The position numbers and the translations under genes were made by a program. A stretch of DNA of 38,182 bases from Caldilineaceae bacterium (GTDB lineage Bacteria; Chloroflexota; Anaerolineae; Caldilineales; Caldilineaceae): NCBI GenBank assembly GCA_028819675.1, contig JAPPKT010000151.1, forward strand, positions 1 through 38,182, written 5' to 3'. Under the pieces are notes generated by a model. It did not search any database and was not told where the DNA came from. It saw nothing but the letters and a program-made list of their open reading frames with translations. Position 1 is the stretch's first letter, and every line of letters starts with the position of its first letter. Positions 33,799 to 38,182 of the stretch are shown here, piece by piece.

Positions 33799-34635
33799 AT
33801 TGTCGTTGCAGAGAACCTTACCTTCTACTACTCAGGCTCGAAGGAGCCCGCGCTGCAGGACGTTAACCTGACCTTCCACCGCGGTGAGATCGCGCTGCTT
33901 GTGGGCGCAACGGGGGCGGGAAAAAGTACGTTGTACATGTGTCTGAATGGACTGATACCGCACCTCGTACCGGGACGCGTAGGCGGACGAGTAATTATCG
34001 ACGGATCTCCCACTAGCGAACAGTCAATCTCTGAGCTGGCGCAGAAGGTTGGTTTTGTCTTCCAGAGCCCCGATGTGCAGCTTTTTTCCCATACTGTGAG
34101 AGAGGAACTTGCCTTCGGGCCCGAAAACCTAGGACTGTCAGTTCCTGAGATCCTGCGCCGGATTCAGCACGCAGCCACCACAATTGGCATATCAGACCTG
34201 CTGGAACGCGAACCTGCCTATCTCTCCGGAGGCCAGCAACAGTCCGTTGCCATCGGCGCGATTTGGGCGATGCTTCCTGAAATTCTAATCATGGATGAGC
34301 CAACTTCGAATCTTGATCCGCAGAGCAGCCAGCGCGTTCTGGAATTGATCCGTTCGCTAAACAGTGAGCATGGCAAGACAGTCTTAATCGCTGAACACAA
34401 GATTGATGCCGCGGCCCAATTTGCCGACTCGATCCTGGTTTTGAACGAGGGCCGGGTTGCGATGCAAGGTGAGCCGCGTCAGGTCTTCTCCCAGACCGAG
34501 AAACTCCACGAAATGGGTTTGGTTGCGCCAGCTGCCGCAGAATTGGCCTTCGAGCTCAGCAAGTACGGTTATACTTTCGAGTGCTGGCCCCTGACCGCCG
34601 AAGAAGGAATCCAGGCGTTTGGGCAGCTTCTCTAG
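33799..34635 (+). CDS. ECF transporter ATPase A1 with no canonical start codon
   Basis: Energy-coupling ATPase. The coding frame is open from the TGA at 33775 and homology begins at about 33799: IVVAENLTFYYSGSKEPALQ, then GATGAGKST (Walker A), FQSPDVQLFSHTVREELAFG (the Q-loop stretch typical of ECF ATPases), LSGGQQQSVAIG, ILIMDEPTS and IAEHK. No ATG, GTG or TTG occurs between the stop and 33901, where GTG already lies in the P-loop. ATT at 33799 or GTT at 33787 would be the only fitting starts, giving about 278 residues. AAAGAG at 33790-33795 is the only weak ribosome-binding site. An 8-bp inverted repeat (33727-33734 with 33781-33788) precedes it. The A2 gene follows after 14 bases. Confidence 0.85.
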   Translation: MVVAENLTFYYSGSKEPALQDVNLTFHRGEIALLVGATGAGKSTLYMCLNGLIPHLVPGRVGGRVIIDGSPTSEQSISELAQKVGFVFQSPDVQLFSHTVREELAFGPENLGLSVPEILRRIQHAATTIGISDLLEREPAYLSGGQQQSVAIGAIWAMLPEILIMDEPTSNLDPQSSQRVLELIRSLNSEHGKTVLIAEHKIDAAAQFADSILVLNEGRVAMQGEPRQVFSQTEKLHEMGLVAPAAAELAFELSKYGYTFECWPLTAEEGIQAFGQLL

Positions 34636-34649
34636 TCCCGGAGTGACAA

Positions 34650-35480
34650 CTGACGTCCGAAGCGATTATCACAGTTCGTGACCTGAGCTACTCATATCCC
34701 GGTGAGATTTCCGCACTGCGCAGTGTGAATCTGGACATCCTGCCAGGGGAGTTCGTCGCGATCATTGGCTCGAACGGATCAGGGAAGACCACGCTCGTAA
34801 AACAGTTCAACGGACTGCTAAAGCCATCGCAAGGTCACGTCCTTGTTGACGGACTGGACACAAGTACTTCGAGAGTATCCGAGCTGTCTCGCATCGTCGG
34901 TTTCGTCTTTCAAAATCCTGATCATCAGATATTCGCCTATTCGGTATGGGAAGAAGCTTCATTTGGCCTTAGGCTTCAGAAGCTGGATTCAGAGTCGGTT
35001 GAACAGCAGACGAGTGATGCGCTCAATGCAGTTTCACTGGACGGCCTTCGTGAACGGCACCCAAGGGCGCTAAGCAGAGGTCAGCGCCAGCGGCTGGCCA
35101 CCGCCTCGATTCTCGCGCTCAAAACACCTGTCCTGGTGCTCGACGAACCCACCACGGGGCAGGATTACCTGTCCAGGCGCCAGATCATGGAGTTGGCCGT
35201 CGGTCTACATGCCGAAGGACGCACAGTACTGATGGTTACTCACGACATGGCTTTGGTGGCCGAATATGCGACCAGGGTCATAGTCATGCAGGACGGTGAA
35301 GTTGCTTGCGACGCCTCTCCCAAGGAAGTTTTCGAGCGAGAAGAGATGCTGAGGTCCACGGGGCTGGATCTGCCCCCGGTGGTAAAAATCGCACGCGGGT
35401 TACGGGAGTTTGGATTCTCCGACACTCCTTTGACGCAAGCGGAGCTTGTTGAGACTCTGCTTACAGCCATCCGAAGTTAA
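34650..35480 (+). CDS. ECF transporter ATPase A2, probable CTG start
   Basis: Partner ATPase that pairs with A1. Open frame from TGA at 34644. The N-terminal residues TSEAIITVRDLSYSYPGEIS (beginning at 34653) match ECF ATPase starts, so the likely initiator is CTG at 34650 with GGAG seven bases upstream. GTG at 34725 would drop the first strand and the aromatic A-loop. Motifs: GSNGSGKTT, FQNPDHQIFAYSVWEEASFG, LSRGQRQRLATA (signature with Arg for Gly), VLVLDEPTTGQD and MVTHD. Length 276 residues, normal. It stands between A1 and the T component, so A1-A2-T is one unit. Confidence 0.88.
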   Translation: MTSEAIITVRDLSYSYPGEISALRSVNLDILPGEFVAIIGSNGSGKTTLVKQFNGLLKPSQGHVLVDGLDTSTSRVSELSRIVGFVFQNPDHQIFAYSVWEEASFGLRLQKLDSESVEQQTSDALNAVSLDGLRERHPRALSRGQRQRLATASILALKTPVLVLDEPTTGQDYLSRRQIMELAVGLHAEGRTVLMVTHDMALVAEYATRVIVMQDGEVACDASPKEVFEREEMLRSTGLDLPPVVKIARGLREFGFSDTPLTQAELVETLLTAIRS

Positions 35481-35515
35481 CTCCCGCCGTCAACCCATTG
35501 TGGCTGGACGCTACC

Positions 35516-36400
35516 ATGCCGACAATTGACATACAGTACTTTAAGGAAGATTCCTTCGTGCATCGCCTGCACCCATTCACTAAGATCATCTTCGAGATAG
35601 CTGTCTTAGTGACCGCTGCGGCCTTCAATGAACCTCTGTTTCTCGCGGCCGTAATCTTAGCCATAGTTGGTGTAGCCGCGCTTGCGAAGATCCCTGCCAG
35701 GAAATTCCGCTATATGTGGGTACTCCTCTATATCGTACTGTTCATGGTGATCACCCAGGGCGTCTGGTTTACCAGCTTTGGCGACTTTGGCGATATTGAC
35801 GCTGAATTCGAGTGGCTAACGCTCTTTCATCTGTGGCCAGCATGGGCCCCGGGCGGGCCACGAATCCCGGTTATTTTCGAGGGAGCCAACTATGGATTCT
35901 CTTTAGGGCTAAGGGTGGTCGCTATCTCGCTTGCGTTCCCGATTCTGGTATTGACCACTCACGCCAGCGACCTCACGAGGTTTTTGTCCCAGATACGCAT
36001 TGGCTCGTGGAGAATCCCTTACAATGTAATCTTCGTGTTTACGACAGCCTTTCGTTACATTCCCACCGTCAGCCGCGAATTTGATCAGACATTGGACGCA
36101 CAACGGTCTCGGGGCGTTCACTTTGGGGGCTACAATCCAATTCGCCAGATTAAAGTGGTGTCGACTCTGTTTGTTCCGGTCTTGACCAGCTCTCTCCTGA
36201 GTGCGCACGACCTGACCCTTGCGTTGGAGACCCGGGCATTCGGCGCTCCCACCGAAAGGACATTCATTCATGAAGTCCACTGGCGAAGAGCGGACTGGTT
36301 GGTGACCGGGTTGTTGATTTTAATTGTTGTTGTGTGCCTCATTCTAGCCAACAGGTACGGCCTGGGCGTTTTGCCCTATACTCCGCAGCGAACCATCTAA
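35516..36400 (+). CDS. ECF transporter T component (EcfT/CbiQ-like)
   Basis: Membrane scaffold (294 residues, about 5-6 helices) that links the two ATPases to the S component. The N-terminus HRLHPFTKIIFEIAVLVTAA is typical. The coupling helices carry the two Ala-Arg-like motifs as QRSRGVHF and ETRAFGAP, where the ATPases dock. An uncommon loop of about 45 residues with many aromatic residues (FGDFGDIDAEFEWLTLFHLW and beyond) lies between helices. The ATG at 35516 starts the homologous part; a frame from 35498 adds six residues. It ends the A1-A2-T set. Without an intact S gene in this locus the module may serve another S subunit. Confidence 0.88.
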   Translation: MPTIDIQYFKEDSFVHRLHPFTKIIFEIAVLVTAAAFNEPLFLAAVILAIVGVAALAKIPARKFRYMWVLLYIVLFMVITQGVWFTSFGDFGDIDAEFEWLTLFHLWPAWAPGGPRIPVIFEGANYGFSLGLRVVAISLAFPILVLTTHASDLTRFLSQIRIGSWRIPYNVIFVFTTAFRYIPTVSREFDQTLDAQRSRGVHFGGYNPIRQIKVVSTLFVPVLTSSLLSAHDLTLALETRAFGAPTERTFIHEVHWRRADWLVTGLLILIVVVCLILANRYGLGVLPYTPQRTI

Positions 36401-36681
36401 CAGCAGGTTAGGATTCTACGTTGGAGGATGTCCACCAAGAGCCCCTAAATGCGGAAGGAGCAGTGCCTGATAACCGTGCTTCCCTATAGAAGGTCCAAAC
36501 AGTAAAATATGTAGTGGCTTCATTGAACCTGAGAACTCAACGGGTTCGGGAAGCGCCGGCCGGCTTCTTCAATGCTCCAATACAGACCAGACCCCTTCAT
36601 TCCTGCTTTCGCGAACCATTGGACTGCTGCCCCCTGACAGTTCTTGACCAGGGCAGTGTCTTCAAGAGAGGGAACATTACG
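36401..36681. other. Spacer before the second PhyH gene
   Basis: About 280 bases with no recognisable gene. A longer in-frame start for the following gene exists at 36514 but adds 56 residues with no homology and no ribosome-binding site. No clear promoter or terminator. Confidence 0.5.
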
Positions 36682-37824
36682 ATGAGCGCTAAATCCAATT
36701 TAGAGGATACTGGCAGCCTGGAGGCGTATGTCCGCGAAGGAAAACGCCAGGCCTACGAGTTGGGCAACCGGGGACCGATCCGATTCAAAGACGACGGCAC
36801 GCTCGACCAGGAGATCATTGATGCGTACTGGCGCTGCGGATTCTACGTGCTTGAAGGCGCCCTGAGCGCGGAAGAGCTCAACGATCTCCAGGAGGACATG
36901 GAGGATGCCTTGGCGCGGGCTCCTTACACAAAAGACGCTACGGTCGACGCGCAAGGCCGGCCTGCCATTGGCAGCGAATTGGAGAGGCCGACATTCCGCT
37001 TCGCCAAGCCATTGAGCGATCCCTACGGCGGAACAGAATTGGTCAGCGGGCGCCATCCTGCCAAGATGAGCGAACCCGCGCCGCCGGCCGATGCCCCTGA
37101 CTATGTCATTAACAGCATCGGCAGCCCGCTCCAAATCATGGACTCTTGCCTAAGGCTTTACGGTCACCCGCAACTGTTGGCGATCGCAGAAAGCATCAAC
37201 GGACCCGACTTCACTCCCTTTACCGAATCTGTCATTGTAAAGCGCGCCGGCCTGGGACCGTCCGTCGCCTGGCACCATGACGGAACGACCCACTGGGACA
37301 GTCCCGACCTGGATGAGGGCACGCACGGATTCAACTTTATGGCGCAGCTGTACGGCAGCACAGCCGAGAACGGTGTTTGGCTGCTGCCCGGGTCGCACAA
37401 AAGGGGCAAGTTCGACATCAAGGCAATGGTGGAAAGGAATGGCTCCGACCGGCTGCCCGGGGCTGTGCCGATGGTGTGCGAGCCAGGCGACGTCTGCATG
37501 TCGAACCGGCAGGCCCTGCACGCTTCGTTCGCAAACACCTCGCCGGACCGGAGAATCACGATCAATTTCGGCTTTCACCGCCGTCGCTCCGTTCTAAATG
37601 TCCGTACTGTACACGCCAACCAGGAGGTCGTCTTCGATGAAGAACGGATACGCGAACGGTCGCGCTTGATCGCGCTCGCGATCGACGCCCGGCGCCAGCG
37701 CTTCCCCCACGAGCAGACCTACGTCTACCGCCCCTTGGCTGGCGAAGAAGAAGCCAATCGCTGGAGCGAAGCAACTCGCGCAAGCCTCCTTAAAGACTAC
37801 AACTTGAGAGACCTTGCAATCTGA
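36682..37824 (+). CDS. Phytanoyl-CoA dioxygenase (PhyH) family protein, long form
   Basis: Cytosolic Fe(II)/2-oxoglutarate oxygenase-like protein of 381 residues. The metal motif is H198-x-D200 in VAWHHDGTTHW, the distal histidine is H280 in RQALHASFANTS, and R290/R291 (DRRITINFGF) should bind 2-oxoglutarate. The start has GAGGG about eight bases before ATG 36682. The protein is 115 residues longer than the other PhyH protein in this window and only distantly similar. The extra length is an N-terminal helical region and the C-terminal helix ERSRLIALAIDARRQRFPHE. It follows the ECF module by 280 bases, so cotranscription is possible but unproven. The substrate is unknown. Confidence 0.88.
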   Translation: MSAKSNLEDTGSLEAYVREGKRQAYELGNRGPIRFKDDGTLDQEIIDAYWRCGFYVLEGALSAEELNDLQEDMEDALARAPYTKDATVDAQGRPAIGSELERPTFRFAKPLSDPYGGTELVSGRHPAKMSEPAPPADAPDYVINSIGSPLQIMDSCLRLYGHPQLLAIAESINGPDFTPFTESVIVKRAGLGPSVAWHHDGTTHWDSPDLDEGTHGFNFMAQLYGSTAENGVWLLPGSHKRGKFDIKAMVERNGSDRLPGAVPMVCEPGDVCMSNRQALHASFANTSPDRRITINFGFHRRRSVLNVRTVHANQEVVFDEERIRERSRLIALAIDARRQRFPHEQTYVYRPLAGEEEANRWSEATRASLLKDYNLRDLAI

Positions 37825-38182
37825 ACTATAGTCAGCCGATTGAAACGGGCCCTGGGTCAACTCACTTTTTTTGTAACTGCCAAGCCATTTTCTGTGTGTA
37901 CTGTGTGCGGTCTGTCTGGGCGGAATGTGCCGAAAGTATTCCTGTAGCGGGCTAGCGATGGTCGTAGCGGTGAACGTTGGGCATATATGGGAGTTGTCTC
38001 TCCTGTCTTGTCTGCGCTGGCATATATTCGGAATGTGCCAAGACACGGGGGTGGGGGGGAGGGGTGAAGCCTGGTCGCCGCGAGACACCAACTTCAAATT
38101 CGCCACACATTGCTACGGCGCGGACATAAGGGGGGGCGTTGGGGGGGGGGGGGCCCCCCCCAAAGGGGGGGCCCAAAAGGCC
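37825..38182. other. Right edge, no gene, low-complexity end
   Basis: No coding frame with support. From about 38040 the sequence has many G and C homopolymers, ending in long runs of g and c. This looks like a low-quality contig end rather than biology. Confidence 0.7.

Noticed and set aside
33767..36652. GACAGTTCTTGAC occurs at about 33767 and again at about 36639, each before a gene
   Set aside because: A 13-base match is expected by chance in a window of this size and no promoter geometry follows in either place.
38040..38182. G- and C-rich homopolymer tract that could form G-quadruplexes
   Set aside because: The pattern of runs at the very end of the sequence is typical of poor read quality.
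1..38182. CRISPR arrays, tRNA and rRNA genes
   Set aside because: No regularly spaced repeats, cloverleaf patterns or rRNA signatures were seen on either strand.

Overview
The window looks like chromosomal DNA of a Chloroflexota bacterium, probably in or near Anaerolineae/Caldilineae. This is inferred from gene style, not from a marker gene. The hints are Tat- and Sec-type lipoprotein binding proteins with Ala/Pro/Glu-rich linkers after the lipobox Cys, Pro/Thr-rich 'PTATP' linkers, several PhyH-type oxygenases, a DMFase-like amidohydrolase and GTG/TTG/CTG starts. There is no rRNA, tRNA, CRISPR array or phage gene. The last ~140 bases are G/C homopolymers that look like a poor contig end.

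Layout. 383-2243 (-): a GT4 glycosyltransferase and a DUF3054 membrane protein. 2441-7137 (+): a threonine synthase, a two-gene ABC-2 exporter and a second fold-II PLP enzyme. 8556-7243 (-): xseA. 8630-11303 (+): an arsenic operon with an ArsR operator/promoter, arsR, arsM and an MFS transporter with a Cys-rich outer loop. 18389-11374 (-): a six- or seven-gene run of copA Cu+ ATPase, ccmF, a possible 41-codon CxxC ORF, a CcmI-like protein, a zinc dehydrogenase and an MBL-fold protein. 19174-21435 (+): a DMFase large-subunit homologue. 22157-27731 (+): a sugar-type ABC importer without its ATPase (binding protein, two permeases), then a PhyH oxygenase and a PfkB kinase. 27873-29516 (+): an orphan family-5 binding protein. 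29635-36400 (+): an ECF-type vitamin/metal importer (S, A1, A2, T). 36682-37824 (+): a second PhyH protein.

The most notable object is a 3,109-bp IS1595-family transposon (30268-33376) inserted in the ECF S-component gene. It has 27-bp perfect terminal inverted repeats and an 8-bp target duplication (TTGCCTTT). Removing the element plus one duplication copy in silico restores an open 260-codon membrane-protein gene. The element carries four passenger genes besides the transposase: a 53-residue AT-hook-like protein, a 98-residue coiled-coil protein with 21-bp tandem repeats, and two exported proteins on the other strand that share a leader/coiled-coil plan, one ending in an OB-fold. Each terminal repeat holds a -35 box that pairs with an internal -10 at the same 18-bp spacing, giving two inward promoters. 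A hairpin over the transposase ribosome-binding site should form only in transcripts entering from outside.

The genes suggest a heterotroph that imports sugars and peptides, methylates arsenic, handles copper together with c-type cytochrome maturation, and oxidises small organics. One vitamin/metal importer may be decaying: its S gene is split and its two ATPase genes lack ATG/GTG/TTG starts.
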